The notes below the pieces were generated by a model. The model worked only from the letters and a program-made list of their open reading frames with translations, was not told the origin of the DNA and ran no database searches. Below, piece by piece: positions 6,919-6,978 of a stretch of 6,978 nucleotides of DNA. The position numbers and the translations under genes were made by a program. The DNA is taken from NCBI GenBank assembly GCA_017391185.1, contig JAFOZN010000255.1:1-6978 (forward strand), in the 5' to 3' direction. Within the stretch, counting starts at the first letter, position 1; each line of letters begins with the position of its first letter. Origin of the DNA: Alistipes sp. Lineage in GTDB: Bacteria > Bacteroidota > Bacteroidia > Bacteroidales > Rikenellaceae.

Positions 6919-6954
6919 AACCTGCAATGGTGTTTTAAGATTTAGGGTGTACCC

Positions 6955-6972
6955 ACCCCCTCTGGAGGGGGT
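6955..6972. repeat. GC-rich hairpin at right edge
   Basis: accccctc (6955-6962) pairs with gaggggg plus t (6965-6972), a perfect 8-bp palindromic stem around a 2-base centre. It is preceded by a second small palindrome, gggt-gt-accc (6945-6954). No T-run is visible before the window ends, so a terminator role cannot be judged; it could also be one end of a dispersed repeat. Confidence 0.4.
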
Positions 6973-6978
6973 TACAAC

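Larger units (their letters stand above)
6539..6978. other. Structured intergenic region rich in nested inverted repeats
   Basis: These 440 bases contain no gene I can name. They hold at least seven inverted-repeat pairs, listed as arm/arm: 6549-6559/6648-6657 enclosing 6589-6597/6621-6629; 6662-6671/6756-6765 enclosing a long hairpin at 6684-6737; 6831-6846/6850-6863; 6884-6889/6899-6904; and 6955-6962/6965-6972. Two of the arrangements are nested, as in a folded RNA. No tRNA, rRNA, tmRNA or CRISPR repeat is recognisable, and no flanking target duplication was found. The right end is cut by the window. It may be a non-coding RNA, a miniature mobile element or a decayed insertion. Confidence 0.5.

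Overview
The window looks like a piece of chromosome from a Bacteroidota member, most likely a gut Bacteroidales. Three things point there: a TamL-type lipoprotein Omp85 protein (the Bacteroidota form of TamA), a secreted DUF1680/GH127-class beta-L-arabinofuranosidase of the kind common in plant-glycan degraders, and a -33 TTTG / -7 TAnnTTTG promoter upstream of tamL. Genus cannot be fixed by eye.

Layout, left to right. (1) 1-602, plus strand: 3' part of an AraC-family regulator whose frame is still open at the left edge. (2) 623-655: a stem-loop between two convergent genes, read as a shared terminator. (3) 674-3058, minus strand: tamL, encoding an outer-membrane Omp85 lipoprotein, apparently complete. 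(4) 3059-3277: AT-rich divergent intergenic region with a good tamL promoter on the minus strand and a 17-bp palindrome plus a small hairpin in the predicted tamL leader. (5) 3302 (or 3278)-4099 and 4118-6538, plus strand: an alpha/beta hydrolase and a secreted arabinofuranosidase, 18 nt apart and probably one transcript. (6) 6539-6978: 440 bases with no confident gene but a dense chain of nested inverted repeats and one doubtful small ORF.

How it fits together. The two-gene plus-strand unit joins a predicted cytoplasmic serine hydrolase to a secreted enzyme that should remove beta-L-arabinofuranose from plant pectins or glycoproteins. No susC/susD pair is present in the window, so this is not visibly a full polysaccharide utilisation locus. 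TamL works in outer-membrane protein assembly and has no obvious functional tie to the other genes; its usual partner TamB is not in the window. The AraC gene ends toward tamL, so its targets cannot be inferred from position.

The four large genes are ordinary family members. The least explained part is the 3' region, where at least seven inverted-repeat pairs, several nested, cover about 425 nt. It could be a structured non-coding RNA, a miniature mobile element, or the remnant of one. Nothing in the sequence alone decides between these.
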